From: Pterobdella sp. o SKG-2022 | Taxonomy: Eukaryota > Annelida > Clitellata > Hirudinida > Piscicolidae | Length of the DNA stretch: 64,000 bases | NCBI GenBank assembly: GCA_964035795.1 | Contig: OZ038324.1 | Location: forward strand, 4,770,680-4,834,679 | Direction of reading: 5' to 3' | Part shown: positions 1-25,740 of the stretch, one piece after another | How the letters are laid out: every line of letters starts with the position of its first letter | Position numbering within the stretch: position 1 is the stretch's first letter | Translations under genes and position numbers: made by a program | The notes under the pieces: generated by a model | Databases searched by the model: none | Seen by the model: only the letters and a program-made list of their open reading frames with translations | Told to the model about the DNA's origin: nothing

Positions 1-1717
1 TAATAATTAATAATTTAAATAATAAAAACATAATTGTAGCAATAACTATTTGATAAAATTATATTTTCAACAAAATCGTAAGAAAAGTCAATATAAAATG
101 ATACAACTTATATTTTTGCAAGTTTCTACTTACTTACTTTTGATAATATTATCCTAAAATATAATCGATCAATTATCCGTAGATTCTTGTTTCAAAACCC
201 CACATGGTCAAAAATTAATTAAATTTTAATATATGTTAATTAATTAATTAAAATTGTTTAATTAATTATGAGTAAAATTATATTTTAGTAAGATAATTAT
301 AGTTGCATGTATAACCTTTTTAAATAATTTATAATAATTTAAAGAGAATTAGAACACTAGTAATTAATCTATAAGTGGCTGGTTGCTTTCATTAGTCATA
401 TTTTTGTATTCGATTATTCCAATGTATTTTGAATCTTGTAGGTTGGCTAATATCATTAACGTTACTAAGTTTAAATAAAAGCTCACTATGAGTATTATTA
501 GTGATGATAGAAAATATTTTGAAATGACTTTTAATTATTACAATAGTTCACTTACAGGTTACTACGAGTATTATCAGTGATGACGATTGAAAAATATTTT
601 AAAATAATTTTTATTTATTATATTAATTCACTTTTAAACAAAGGATTAATGAGAAAATATAAAAATCTAAGGAGAAAAATTATAACAGACGAATGGTACG
701 TTATAATTATTTAGGTGGATTTTTTGAGGTTTTTCATGGTGTGCCAAAAATATATTAACTTTTTATTATTTATTGGATAATTAAAATTTAAATATTGAAT
801 TTCTTTAGAATTGATTGTTAAAATAATTGATTTTTCTAAGTTTAAAAATCAATAAAATGAAGTTTTATAGATAATGAATTAAATTGAAATATTTCCTTTA
901 AGAAAATAAATAATTGAAAAATAATAATTCAAGAAAATCTCCAGAAAAAAAGCAATAAAAAAAACAATTGAAAAAATAATAAACAATAAAAACAAGGATA
1001 ATAATAAAACTAAACACGAACCTAGAGCGGCGTGCCCGATTATTCATTCTGTTAGTACTACTTTTATTGCATTTATTATTCTTATCTTTTTTATTTTTAT
1101 GATATTTCTACATATAAAATTATTATTTTTTTTATTCAAATTGTTATTATTTTTATTTTTAAAAATTCAACTTCATTATTGCTTTTATTCTTTCATTTCG
1201 ATAGGGGTACATTTAAAGCTGACGTAAGGTTTGTTATAAACTCTACATCAGCAAATCAAACTCTGAGCCTAGTAGCTCTTATTCAGTTTTCGTTCGTTAT
1301 AAATAAGAAGTTTGGGTTATAAAACATCACTTTAAAAAGTGGATTTAAACTTGTAATTTATAAATTTAAAAATTATAATTTTTAATTATAGGTTTTGATT
1401 CATAATTGTAAATTATAAAAATTTTGTTTGACTTTTTGAAAGCGGAAGAACGAGGTTTGTGAAATTCACATGGTTTTCTCCAATTGAGCATTAATTCATT
1501 AGGATTCATGCCATATTTTTGAAATTAACTGTTTTCAAAGACATTTATAAAGTATTTTTCAACTCAATCTTTTTATTGTTTTTGTTATATAACAAATTAA
1601 GTTTTTATATGTTTTCCATTATTATTATTATTATTATTTATTTTATCATTTATTTCATTTTTATTATTTATATTATTCAATTTTTTATATTATTTCTATT
1701 GTCATCACCAAGACATA
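1..1717. other. AT-rich non-coding stretch, no gene seen
   Basis: I see no exon-like peptide with plausible splice sites here. The stretch is very AT-rich. It holds an imperfect tandem duplication (483-634) and TA/TAA-rich low-complexity sequence. The short Ile/Phe-rich open frame around 1519-1740 is a product of (ATT)n sequence and does not look coding. Confidence 0.6.
483..634. repeat. Imperfect tandem duplication, unit about 75 bp
   Basis: Two adjacent copies share GAGTATTATTAGTGATGA-like starts, an AAATATTTT middle and an AATTCACTT-like end. The copies begin near 486 and 560 and have diverged by substitutions and small indels. Confidence 0.6.
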
Positions 1718-2683
1718 ATGACGGTGAGAAGGAAACTTGAATTTGGAAACAACGATGAACACCGTAAGTCCGTTATTATGCTTCAAAATATCCCTAAGTA
1801 TCAAAAACACACAAAACCCACCTACCCACTCTCATAACTCCATGCCACTCACTTGTATGACAAAGAAAACCTTAAAGCTTCCAATGAAACTTCGGTCCTC
1901 AAGCCTAATATCCCTTTATATTACATGATCTCACATTCCTTCAGACAAATTCATGGAGCGTTTTTCTATTTCATAGCTATCATTCAACCAATCAAATCTT
2001 TTTTCTAGTCCGTTCTAGGGCTGCTCTTATTAAATCTATCTCATTATTATTCTTTCAGCCTGCTTTTTCTCGATCGTTTTCTTTCATTCTCTGACAACCA
2101 TATTCTTTTTTTTCTTCATAATACCATTCAAAACCCCAATGTTTATCAAAACCTGTTCAATTAGTTACAACCTCTATTTATTTTATATTTTTTTGCAAAT
2201 AACTTTGTTTATAAAAATTAATGATGATGATTATTGATATTCTTCAAGGAAGTGGAGCTAGCAAGAGAATCCATCTTTTGAAGCATTTTATCAATAATAA
2301 AATAAATAATAGTAATAATAATAATAATAAAATCAAAAACACTAATAATGATGACAGTGATAATAATACTAATACTATTAACAGTAATTTGAAGCACAAG
2401 CTCAATAACAATAACAATATAAGCAATAATAAAATTAATGAAATAACTGATAATATTTCAAATGAGGAAATGGGTAGTTTTAAACTGATTGACTGGAATG
2501 AGGAAGAAGAAAAAGAAGATGGTGAAAGCCTTAGTTATGATAATGATGGTGAAAATGATGATGGTAGAATGAATCCGATCGGGATTCAGTTGAGCAAGTA
2601 TAAAGAGGATACTGATAATGAAGATGAAGTAGAAGAAAAAAATGGTGGTGAAAAAGAGGATTATGAAATAGAAAAAGAAGATA

Positions 2684-2715
<32 letters not shown>

Positions 2716-3219
2716 AACGATGAAGATGACAACTCTAACGCCATTTTCTCATTGAAAAAAAAGTTTAAAAAGTCTAAAAAAACAAACAAAAAAATGAAAA
2801 TTAGTAACAAAACAAAAACAAACAACAACACGAAAAAAAACAAAAATACAAGCAAAAAAACTAAAAAACATAGAAGCACAAAAACACAAAATACCAACAA
2901 GCCAACGACAACAACCATATCTCCAGCAATAGAAGCCATCAAGTACCTGGAAAAGGAGCTGCACCACAAATGCGATCAATACAACTTCGACTTTTTCCGG
3001 CAAAATAATAGTAATGATGATGAGGATGATAATGGTGGTAATGAGGATGATAACGATGATGATGATAAGGACAACAATAAAAATGTTAATGGTGATAGTA
3101 TTAGTAACATAATTGATAATAATAATAATAATAAAAGTAATAATAATAATAATAATAATAATAATAGCATCATTGTTAATAATAAAAACAACATTAAGTC
3201 AAAAACAATATTTTTTTAA
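1718..3219 (+). CDS. Asn/Asp/Lys-rich protein, candidate CIP/KIP-type CDK inhibitor
   Basis: Two exons join in phase. Exon 1718-1763 begins with ATG and ends at a canonical GTAAGT donor (phase 1). Exon 2249-3219 follows an AG acceptor and runs to a TAA. The joined N-terminus reads MTVRRKLEFGNNDEHR, then SGASKRIHLLKHF. RRKLEF fits the RxLxF cyclin-docking (Cy) motif. Near the C-terminus, AIKYLEKELHHKCDQYNFDF resembles the k-helix plus NFDF segment of p27/Dacapo-type inhibitors. In known family members Cy and NFDF are only a few dozen residues apart; here about 240 residues of Asn/Asp/Glu/Lys-rich low-complexity sequence separate them, including a basic Lys/Thr-rich block that could act as a nuclear localisation signal. 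The family call is inference from two short motifs. It could instead be an unrelated acidic/basic disordered protein. The poly-Asn tail (AAT runs) may be partly or wholly untranslated if another donor exists. Confidence 0.35.
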
Positions 3220-4214
3220 AAAAAGATTAATTTAACATCCTTCTTTTTTTGAATCGGAAATACTATTTAATTCTTTTGTTTACAATAATGTTCTTTATTT
3301 GTTCACAATGTTTTAAGTTACATTTAATGCAAAGCCATGTTTGTTTTGAACGATAATAACTGATGAAAAGTGAATTCCAAAATGATTTTTTGAACCCTGA
3401 TTCTATGAACATTCTTTTAACATTATCATAAGAATTAAAGTTTCCATTTCTAGTTTTTTGTTTTATGTTTTTATTGTTTTTATTTTGATTATTATTATTT
3501 CTGTTATTATGTGGTTATCGTCTGCAGGTGTTTTTTCAGTTAGTAGTAACACTGTTACTTACAGAAGTAGCATTAGTAATAGTAATGATACTGTTATAAT
3601 TGAAAAAATTCAATTGTCTCAAAATTGTCTCAAAGGTGATGTAAAATGGTAATGTCTAATTATACTTTTTATTAAAAAAAGTTTTGTTTTCGATCCTTTT
3701 TTCATAAATATCATGTTTTGTTTGATGAAAAACCAAAAATAAAAAATAGTAAAAAAAAAAAAATCATAGTGAAATAATAATAAAAGTCAAAAAAACGTCA
3801 CGTGATTAAGCTATTTTGGTACCAATAATTTTGGTTGTTGTGTTCGATAAGATTATCATGATTTTTAGGCAAATTATTATTATTGTTATTATTGACATTA
3901 TTCATGTTATTATTATTGTTGTTATTGACGTGGTCATGATGATAGTTGAAAGAACTCATGTAGTCATGGTTGGCCAGAGGGGCTGGGGTGGTTATGATGA
4001 TGATTATTACAAATAAATCAATAAAAAAAATAATAATTGAAAAAATAGAAATAATAAATAACGGTTATCTATACTTGAAGCGTAAGAGGGCTGATGTCTG
4101 AATGAATCGGCTGAAAAAATTTTTTATATAAAAATTATTTGGAAAACAATCGATAATAGTAAAAAAATAAAAATGGATAGTGGCATTATTTTCAAAATTA
4201 TCTTTTTTTGTTGC
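3220..4214. other. Non-coding stretch between two convergent genes
   Basis: This lies between the end of the plus-strand Asn-rich gene and the PAX6 stop on the minus strand. It is AT-rich with ATT/GTT tracts. A possible exon at about 3529-3640 (open frame after TCTGCAG) has no recognisable peptide, and I do not call it. Confidence 0.5.
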
Positions 4215-14211
<9,997 letters not shown>

Positions 14212-14872
14212 TTGTGATGTTTGTGGCAGGTATGTTGCAGTAGTGCTCTTGGTCGGTTTTTTTTTGTTTTTATTGTTTTTTTTTGTTATTATTTTGTTTT
14301 TGTTATTGTTCAGTTGTTATTGTTTTTGTTGTTTATTCATATATTACATTTTTAGTTATTATGCTTATGTTGTTGATTTTATTTCCTATAAGAAATTATT
14401 TTCTCAATGCTGGTGGTGAATAGAAACAAACAAAACGTTTGATGGAAAAATTGTTGATGGTATTTACTTATTAAACTTAGTTGTAGTATGTTTTCTTTTT
14501 TTTTCTTTGTTTTTTATTTTTTTATTTTTTATTTATATGTGGCTAGCGTTCAAGCTGTGATGTTTTGAAAGGTTGTTGTTAGCTTCATTTCAATTCAGTA
14601 AAATTCTGTTGTTTTGGTTTGAATGAATATTCAACAGAAAGCTAAAAATAAATCGTGTATAGTTATAAACTATTTAGTTATGATAACCGTGATTGGCCAC
14701 ATAGTTTGCATGACGTTTTAATAAAAATTATTAGAAAGAGAAAAACTGCAGATACAAACACAAACATTTAACAAAACAACTCAAAATGTTTATTTCACAA
14801 AAATATGACAATCATTCTGTTTATGGATAACTTGTGATCTTCTCACAAACAAACAAACAAAAAAACAAACGA

Positions 14873-14919
<47 letters not shown>

Positions 14920-15041
14920 TACAAACACAAAAACACACAGTCACAACTGAAATTACACATATCGTGACTCAAGATTATTTAGATTTAAATCACTTTAGCT
15001 TATTATCAGTCATTGCCCATGATTATGACGATGCTTATCTA

Positions 15042-15324
<283 letters not shown>

Positions 15325-17684
15325 AATTATTTTTAAATATGTTCAAAGTTCTTCAGCAACATCAACTTACAAATGCTCAAACAACTTGTCGTTAGGGAAG
15401 ATGTATCCAATTCTATTCCAAATCACGGCAACTCCAACTAACTTTCAACATATCATTCTATTAATAATCTTTATTTCTTGCTTTTTTTATGTTATTCAAT
15501 GATTATTTTTGTTATTATTCCTCTTCTTATTATTCTTGTTTTTATAACTCAATATTATTCTTGTTAATCCTTGAGCAGCTTTGCAAAATAGAATATTGTG
15601 GGTGATATATATAACAAAACGAAACAAAGCTTTTATATATATGTTACAGCATCGAATCTTAGTGTGTATGTGTAGTGATAACATAAATATTTTCCACAAT
15701 GACAAATAACATTTATGAATCATTGGGGGTTTTATTTCAAAGAGTGTTAAAAATCTTTATAGAAATATCAAAATTAATTTTCTTCAATAAAAAATAAACT
15801 TATATTAGTTATAATTGAACCTGAAAATAGGCGTACAAAACATACAAGCAAAAATGAAAGACAAAACAAAAACAGATAAACAAATACATGCACACGTGAT
15901 TACACAAACACTTAAACACACACGAACCTACTTTCCACAAAGGCATAACCTCATGATTCCACTCCACTGCCCTTTAACTACTCATCCGAACTTGATTGAC
16001 ATTTCATAGCTCCACCCACCTCAGATGGTTATTTGTATCTTTGTGTTATATTTTTTTTTATACGATTTTAACTGATAATTATTTGATAATGTTTATTTTT
16101 GTAATTATCAAAATTAAAAATTAGTTTTGAAGGATGAATTTGAGAGAAATTAAAAAACTTTCGCTTTTCTCTTTAACCAATGAGAGACAAGCATTAAAAA
16201 ATGTGAAGTCAATCTCGATGAGGATTGGCTGAATGGACGTGGTTTTTAATTGAAAAAACAACAACAAAAAATTGATTTTTTCTATTATTCCATCACTAAT
16301 AGGATAATGAGTAAATTGCTTTATTAAATTTTCTCGCTCTGTTGAACTTCACACCTGTCTGTTTATTCTTTATCAATTTTTGCTTTTATTATTATCATTT
16401 TTTTTGTTTATCTTGTTTAACCAGATACTAAATGTTTACTTTTTTTCATTTTATTAAATAAAAATAATTAGAGAATAAACACATATTTCTATTACCAATG
16501 TTATTCATTGCCTGAGATGAAATTTCATTTATTAGTATGAACGTTTTCTTTAGCTTGTTTAATCAATCAACTCATAATACTAATAACTAACAATATTTTT
16601 CTATTCGTTAGTTATTAACTTTCATAATAAGTATCTTTCTCATTTCAATAAGTTAAAATAACGACAACCAATCATATTAATAAAGATAATCATCCTCGTT
16701 ATATTCACAAGCAACTAACATACGAGTAATTTCGCTTTCGAGATATTGACACCTTCAATAACCATACCCTTATGCCCTGTTTCTGTTTTCGTTTTTTTTC
16801 TTAAAACATTCATTTTCAAACACTTAATTTTTTAATATCAACCAACAAAAATTTCTAGAAATAACAAGAACCTATATTACTTCAAGACTTGTATATAGAC
16901 AAGTAGTGTGGGAATCCATACATTTATTGTGCCAAGGGGTTTTTTTTTATCTCCTTCGCATTACATTTTTGCTTATTTCACACCATCAAAGGTCAGTTAT
17001 CGAGTTTCTATAATCATATTGTATTAAAGCTACTACTACTACTACTACTATTAATCCTACCAATATTGCTACTACTGCTACTATTACTACTACCACGTCA
17101 TCATTTAGACGACAACACTCACACGGATTTGTAATGAGATAAACGAGTCAATTGCCTCTAACGAGTTCATGAATATTTATGAGTTCCAAAGCTCCGCCTT
17201 TTTTTTGATTGTTATTTGAATTCAATATTTATTTATTTAGTTTTCTTTATATTTTTTTTTCATTTTTATTTCAATCACTTTTTTTTCATTCCAATAACTC
17301 AATTCCATCCTCATTTGAAGTTTTTCAAAAAACCCCGTTCATTTTTATCATTATTTTTCAACAAAAACTAATTCAAACTATTGATTAAAATAAAAAAAAC
17401 AACAATAATAAAAACGATTTTATTATTGTTCTTTTTTTCAATCCTTTTATTATTGTTATTACCCGTTTCCTTAGATACTTAAATGTGGCTATTGTTATTT
17501 CATTGATCTTTTGTTTTTCAATCATTTCTTCTTGTTATTCTTGTTTTTTTCTGTTTTTATTATTTTGTTTTTTATTTCTAATCTGGTTTTATTTTGAATA
17601 AATATTTTTAATATTTAGTTAATGTTTACTAAAATATTCTAAACTTTAACACCATTACTAAAACTATTGGTAAAAATATAACAC

Positions 17685-17990
17685 ATAACAATATAACACA
17701 TAACAAAATAACACATAACAACATAACACACAACAACATAATACATAACAACTTAACACACAACAAAATAACACATAACAACATAACACAACAGCATAAT
17801 ACATAACAACATAATACATAACAACATAACACATAACAACATAACACATAACAGCATAACACATAGTAACATAACACATAAAAACACATTGAAGCATAAA
17901 AACACATAACAACAACAAAACAGCACTTCCCAACACATAACAACACACATGTTTGAAGAAACATAACAGTAGCATGAAAACATACGACGT
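17685..17990. repeat. AACACATAACA minisatellite
   Basis: Degenerate units of AACATAACACATAACA type repeat about 20 times. They grade into (AAC)n-rich sequence up to about 18110. Confidence 0.85.
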
Positions 17991-18229
17991 CATAACAAAA
18001 AAAAACATAACAAAAAATACATCATCAACGACAACAACATCCTCAAAAACAACAACAACAACAACAACAAAATCAACATCAACAGCAAAAACAAAAAAAT
18101 CATCAACACACAGAGCATAACGACCTTCATGTTCATCGTAAGTGCTTTATGTTGTTTTTGATGAGATGTTTATGTTTGAATGAGTCGATCCATGGGTGGG
18201 TGTATGGGTAGATGAAGAAGTGGATGGAA

Positions 18230-18415
18230 GGTTGGATGGATGGGTGTGTGGATGGGTGTGTGGATGGGTGAGTGGATGGGTGTGTGGATGGGTGTGTGGA
18301 TGGGTGTGTGGATGGGTGTGTGGATGGGTGAGTGGATGGGTGTGTGGATGGGTGTGTGGATGGGTGTGTGGATGGGTGTGTGGATAGGTGTGTGGATGGG
18401 TGTGTGGATGATGAG
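18230..18415. repeat. 12-bp minisatellite GGATGGGTGTGT
   Basis: About 15 tandem units with an occasional GAGT or ATAG variant. Degenerate GGAT/GAAT repeats follow to about 18660. Confidence 0.92.
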
Positions 18416-18944
18416 TAGAAAAGTGGATTGTTGGATGGGTGATTGAATGGATGAATGAATGTGTGAATGAATGAATGGATGGGCGGGTTGATGGTGGATA
18501 GGAGAAGGGATGAATGGATGAGTGAGTGAGTAGATGGATGAGTGGATGGATGAATAGGTAAATAGTTGATGAGGTTAATACTTCGATAAATGGATGGATA
18601 GAAAAATAGATGAATGAATAAATCTATAACAGAGATGGATGAAAGAGTAAGATGAGGGTTCTTGCATACAAATGGACGACAATTAGCCAGTGATTAGGGC
18701 TAGGGGAGCACCATCTTTTGAGGCTCTAATGTATTTTAACTTGATTATTATAAAAAAGTAAATTAATAGTTATTTCTATAATTGGTTAATATTTTCGACA
18801 TTAATTTGTTATTTGCAATTAATTATTTAATAAAACAATCTCCACACCCTCACATCCGCAAACTTCAAAGCACGCACATTTGTTGAATATTTCTGCATCT
18901 ATCAAAGAAATATACATGCAGGATGTACCTTGAATCTCATTCAT

Positions 18945-19205
18945 CTATCCATCTATCCATCCATTCATCTATCCACTCATTCATTCATTCATTCATCCAT
19001 TCATCTAACCATCCATCTACACATCATTCATCTATCTACTTTTTCATGCATTCATTCATCCATCCCTACCCCCATACATTCATCCAAACTTTTATCCAAC
19101 CATCCACTCTTCAATCTTATCATATAAGCACCATCTATTCATTTATTTTTGCATCCATTTATTCATTCTTCCAGCAAAAATTTATTTTCGTATTCATCCA
19201 TTCAT
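18945..19205. repeat. CATC/CATT tetranucleotide-rich tract
   Basis: Degenerate (CATC)n and (CATT)n. The Ile/His/Ser-rich frames here are repeat translations. Confidence 0.8.
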
Positions 19206-19296
19206 CATTAAAAAAAAAGATGAAACCTCAAATGTGGTTATAAGACGACATAAGATTAAGGTGTATCTATTGACCCCAAGGTGTCTAATTCTTTGA

Positions 19297-19425
19297 TGGT
19301 GATGATGATGATGATGACGATGATGATGATGACGATGATGATGAGGATGATGATGATGATGATGAGGATGATGATGGTGGTGGTGGTGATGATGATGATG
19401 ATGATGGTGTTAGTAGTGGTGATGA
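19297..19425. repeat. (GAT)n tract with GAC/GGT variants
   Basis: A GATGAT array with interspersed GACGAT, GAGGAT and GGTGGT units. A related CAT-rich tract on the plus strand occurs at 19980-20130. Confidence 0.85.
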
Positions 19426-19586
19426 TAAAAAAAGATGGTTATGATGATAGTGGTGATGATATAACAACAACGATGGTGTAGGAAAAAGTGATGATGGAAT
19501 AAAAGTTTAGTCACGAAGGCCTGGATTTGCTTTTGTGAAGACCAATGAGCAAAACATGGGCTAGAATTGGAATTCCATGTGTGTAT

Positions 19587-19722
19587 TGGAGAGAGGAAAT
19601 GGAAGAAAATACAATCTTTTTGTGGATCTAATTTAAAAACGCACTCAACCAGAAAGGAGAGAGGAAATGGAAGAAAATACAATCTTTTTGTGGATCTAAT
19701 TTAAAAACGCACTCAACCAGAA
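19587..19722. repeat. Direct tandem duplication of about 68 bp
   Basis: The block beginning GAGAGAGGAAATGGAAGAAA and ending CACTCAACCAGAAA occurs twice in immediate succession with essentially no differences. This suggests a recent duplication. Confidence 0.9.
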
Positions 19723-19781
19723 AATATGCGATAATTTTAACATCATCATCATCATCTTCCTTTTCCCTTTTTTCTTTTTCT

Positions 19782-19855
19782 TCTTCTTCTTCTTCTTCTT
19801 CTTCTTCTTCTTCTTCTTCTTCTTCTTCTTCTTCTTCTTCTTCTTCTTCTTCTTC
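19782..19855. repeat. (CTT)n trinucleotide array
   Basis: Uninterrupted CTT units of about 75 bp, preceded by TTTTC-rich sequence. Confidence 0.93.
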
Positions 19856-20220
19856 ATCTCTATTTAAGTCTAAATTAGCATCATCATCATTATAAGTCCA
19901 TTAACATCGATATTGTTATTCTATGTTTGAGCGTCACCAACATCATTATCATCATTAAAATATCATCAGTTTTGAAATAAAATCATCATCATCATCATCA
20001 TTCTTATTTTCATCCTCATCATCACCACCGTCATCCTCATCATCACCACCGTCATCCTCATCATCACCACTGTCATCCTCATCATCCCCACCGTCATCAT
20101 CATCATCACCACCGTCATCATCATCGTCATCTTGAACTTTTTAATCATTTCCAGATTTCCATTAAGCTTTTGCGCACGTTTCGAATATTATTTTGATGTG
20201 ACATCAATATAAGCGCACAT

Positions 20221-20222
<2 letters not shown>

Positions 20223-20276
<54 letters not shown>
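20223..20276. repeat. (CA)n dinucleotide array
   Basis: An uninterrupted CA tract followed by TAAACACAAACACACACG. Confidence 0.93.
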
Positions 20277-20738
20277 AACACAAACACACACGCGTGGCTT
20301 CTTCTTGCACCAATGGGCACAAACCCACCCTTAAAAAACTTTCATCTTTATTTTTATTATTATTATATTTTTGATTTTATTATTGAATTTTTTTTCTTCT
20401 CTCATATTTAAACTTATCGTTTGCTTTTTTTTTTTTATTTCAATAATATAGTTTCTAAATTGGTTAAAATGTAGAATATAACCGGTCATTACTTTTGAAA
20501 ATAGGAATTGCATTAACCTATACAAAATAATAACAACAACAACAATAATTACGAAAAAATCTAATTACGAATGCTAAAAATAAACATTATTACTATTAAT
20601 AGAAACAATATTATTTGATTATTATAGCAGGAAGGGCAATGGCAGACGTATTATTACAGAGAAAAGCTCCCGAAGAGATCAACAATGCAGAGATGTGATT
20701 GGATGACAAGGTCACGTGGGTTCATAACATCAAATAAC

Positions 20739-20740
<2 letters not shown>

Positions 20741-20823
<83 letters not shown>
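20741..20823. repeat. (TG)n dinucleotide array
   Basis: An uninterrupted TG tract of about 80 bp. Confidence 0.95.
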
Positions 20824-20826
<3 letters not shown>

Positions 20827-21379
20827 ATCACGTGTGTTTTTATTAATTTTCTGTGTATACGTGTATTTTGGATAGCATGTTTATTCAATATTAATTTATG
20901 ACTATTTTATTTTTCTTTTTCACTCTTTTGCAACTAATAATATAAACTACGTTACAAAAATTCTTACTTCATCAACCAACTAGGAAACTTGTCATATGTG
21001 TGGAAAGCTTCCATGCAACTAGGGTGTTTTAGAGCACCAGTGTCTTTTGTTCACATTTTTCCATATAATAAAGACCACTTGGGGCTCGGTGAGCTTCCTC
21101 TCCGTGTTAATATTCCATCTTCCTTAAGTCAACTCTTTCCTCTTTCTTTATAATCATCTTAACTAACATTTTCTTCATCTTCCCCATCATCGCCCATATA
21201 AACATCACCATTCCTACCACCATCTTCATCCCTTGTATTACCCCCAGCATCATCATCATCATCACCCTCATTCTCGTTATCCTCATCGTCATTCTCATCG
21301 TTGTCGTCTTCGCCATCACTTCAGATAGGAGATCAGACACGATGACGTAAGCACTAACACGTCGGCCATCTTGGAACGA

Positions 21380-21440
21380 GTGATGATGACGTAATATAAA
21401 TATAAGGGTGACGTCATAGCTCTTGAGCTGTTGTTTGATA
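21380..21440. promoter_or_regulatory. Promoter-like spot: TATA-like motif next to a CRE palindrome
   Basis: GATGACGTAATATAAATATAAGGG is directly followed by TGACGTCA (21409-21416). A TATAAATA next to a full CRE half-site pair looks like a CREB/ATF-responsive promoter. No supported gene starts here, so the role is inferred from motifs only. Confidence 0.3.
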
Positions 21441-21824
21441 CACGGTGGAGGGTTGATGGTGGAGATAATAGAGTTGTTGAAGAGGGGATAACAAAAATAA
21501 CAATAATCATAAAATTGAAAACGAATAAGAGTGTGATAAAAAAAAAATAATGTTTAAACAAGAATAAAAAGCATATTAAAATTTAGAAAAAATAATGATA
21601 AACATAAAATTAAAAAATAATAATAATAGGAAAGCAAAAATATTTGAAGGTTATATGATAACAAAACAATGATTAAATAAATTCTAATAATAGCAAAAAT
21701 AAATAATAAAAAACAAATAATATTGTAGCATAAAAACACCCTAAATAATGGTTAAAGACACGTGCATCTGGAAATGTCCATACGTCATAATTTTTCGAAA
21801 CTGAGTTACACCATAGTTTTTTCT

Positions 21825-21975
21825 AATATATATTATATTATTCAAAATATTATACTTAATATAATATTTCATATGTTAGATTTAATATATTATATTTAAT
21901 ATATTATATTTAATGTATTATATTCAATATATTATATTTAATATATTATATTTGATAGGTTATATTTGGTAATAT
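21825..21975. repeat. Palindromic TATATTTAATATAT repeat
   Basis: AT-only units of ATATTATATTTAAT type repeat about ten times. They are self-complementary and could extrude cruciforms. Confidence 0.85.
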
Positions 21976-22980
21976 TCAATATATTACTATATTTAATATT
22001 TTATGTTCAATGGAATTAAAAATACTTTCCGAAACATTGTCGTTATTGAGTTTATTGTAAGTTCCAAGTTCATGGAATTCTGTTAAAAGGATCTAGTTTT
22101 TCATGGATGGGTCGGTAAGGGGATAGATTGATGGATGGATACAGGAATTAATAAATGGATAAATGATTTAATGGATGGATACATGAATGGATAGGTGAAT
22201 AGATAATTTGATGGATAGATAAATGAGTAGATATTTTATTTGATAGATGGATGGCTTATAAAATGAATGATGAATTGATTCATAAATAGATTTTGAAAAA
22301 GATTGGTGGAAAAATGGATGGATGGATAGATGAGTGGACAGTTCAATAAATGAATGGATAGATGAATGATAGTATGGATGATACAGGGCTGTTCAATGGA
22401 ATAGATATATGATTGGTGACTTTAATACATTGTGGGTGTGTTGGTGTCACATATGTCTCATATGTGTGTCTGTGTGTACGTGAACATAGTTATAAAGGTA
22501 TGTGTGAACATATTCTGATATTGATTTTTAATTGGTGTCACCTTAACTATTCTTCTCGTTAAGGTTGCCTCCATTTTGTTGTTATTTTGGGTTCAACAAT
22601 ATTTATTATTATTGTTGTTATTTTTTTTTTGTAAATTTTTTATTGTTTTTGTTTGTTTAAAATTTTATTTATCTACTAATATTTTTGGTTTAATATTATT
22701 GCCCTCCTTTAACAGTGTCGTTATCGCAGCTTAATATTAACGTTCAAAACTTTGGTTTGGTTTATATATGATATTGACAGATATATTCTAGTTTGATGCT
22801 ACTAAATGTTTTTCATTATAAAATATTTTTGCGTTCAAACTCAGCACATCTCCAAAAATCCTTTGAATATAATTAAAAGTTAATTTAGCTCAAAACCAAT
22901 AAGATATCACTGAACAATTATATGAGGAATCGTTTCAAAATGGGAGTGTGATGGTAATTAATAGTATGGCTTGTCAAGAT

Positions 22981-24454
<1,474 letters not shown>

Positions 24455-25740
24455 CATAGTTGTAATGAGATGAGTTTGCAAACCTTTGAAGCCTAATCCT
24501 CTTGAAATTCTTTTAAATTTTCAATCGTTATATTTTTTTTTTTATTTTAAACTTTTCTCAAAATTAATTAAGTTTCCTCCATTCCTCCATTCAATATTTC
24601 TTCCAAGCATCTGTACAGTTATCGATATATTTATTTATGAATTTCATCATTTTTTATCAACACTACCAGTCTATCCATGCTCCAATATATACATCCTTCC
24701 TATGATTTATTTCATGTGTATAATTTTAAATCCCTTCCACAAATAAAATATTTTCTAACGATATGTATCTATTTATAACCGATTCAGTCGTTTTTCTGTT
24801 TTCCATCCATCAATTTGTTCACACGTCAGCTATCTCTTCACACTTCCCTTCAGCCAACCAGCCATGATTCTGCATTCATTCATCCAGAAATCTTTCAATT
24901 CATCCATGTATTCACACATCCTTTTAATGATTTCCACATCCATCTATCCATTAAGAGACAGCTTTTTTCATTCACGTATCCTTTATGCATTCATGCATCT
25001 ATGATTCCAACCCATATAATAATATAGTGATTAAATTTTAATGGGGGTAGTGTGACGTAAGCAACACCAAATTTAAAAATTGAACTTTGTAATTAAAACT
25101 ATTTCACTCGCCTGCATATTTAGTTTATTTTTATTGGTTCACGCATTTTCGTCATTTTTATGGATTTATTTATAGCTTTCACAGCGTACTTTTGTTAAGG
25201 TTTTAATAACTATGAATTATTTATAACGACAAAATACTATAAACATTAATAAGAATATCAAAAACACAGATAATTGAAACATAAAATGAATAATATTTAG
25301 CTCGAATTAATACTTGTTATTGAATATTTTAATCAAAAATTTAGATTTTGAAACAGCTAAAAATTATATTTGCAAATTCAACCATTTTCACATTCAAATT
25401 TTTAACTATTAAATAAAGTTTTATTAAAATAAATTTAATTATTAGTTTTATAGCTTTGTGACATTAACTTTTAAATTTATGTTCAACAAATTTGCATTTA
25501 TTTTTTAAATTTATCTCTGGATAGATGAGAATTGTTTGTAGTATATTTATATTGAGTTTTTAATTAATTTTGATAATAAATAATTCTCTGTAGAATCTTC
25601 ATTTTTGTCAATTGACCACCATGGACGATATTAATTCAGCTACTTCTCTAAAAATCACAATAAAATCTTTCAAAAACTAAACTTGAAATTTATTTAACAA
25701 AATCAAAATTCTGAAAAATTTCAAAAATAACATCAGCAAT

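Noticed and set aside
20630..20697. Exon-like frame containing MADVLLQRKAPEEINNAEM
   Set aside because: It follows an AG and ends in a stop, but no partner exon or family match was found.
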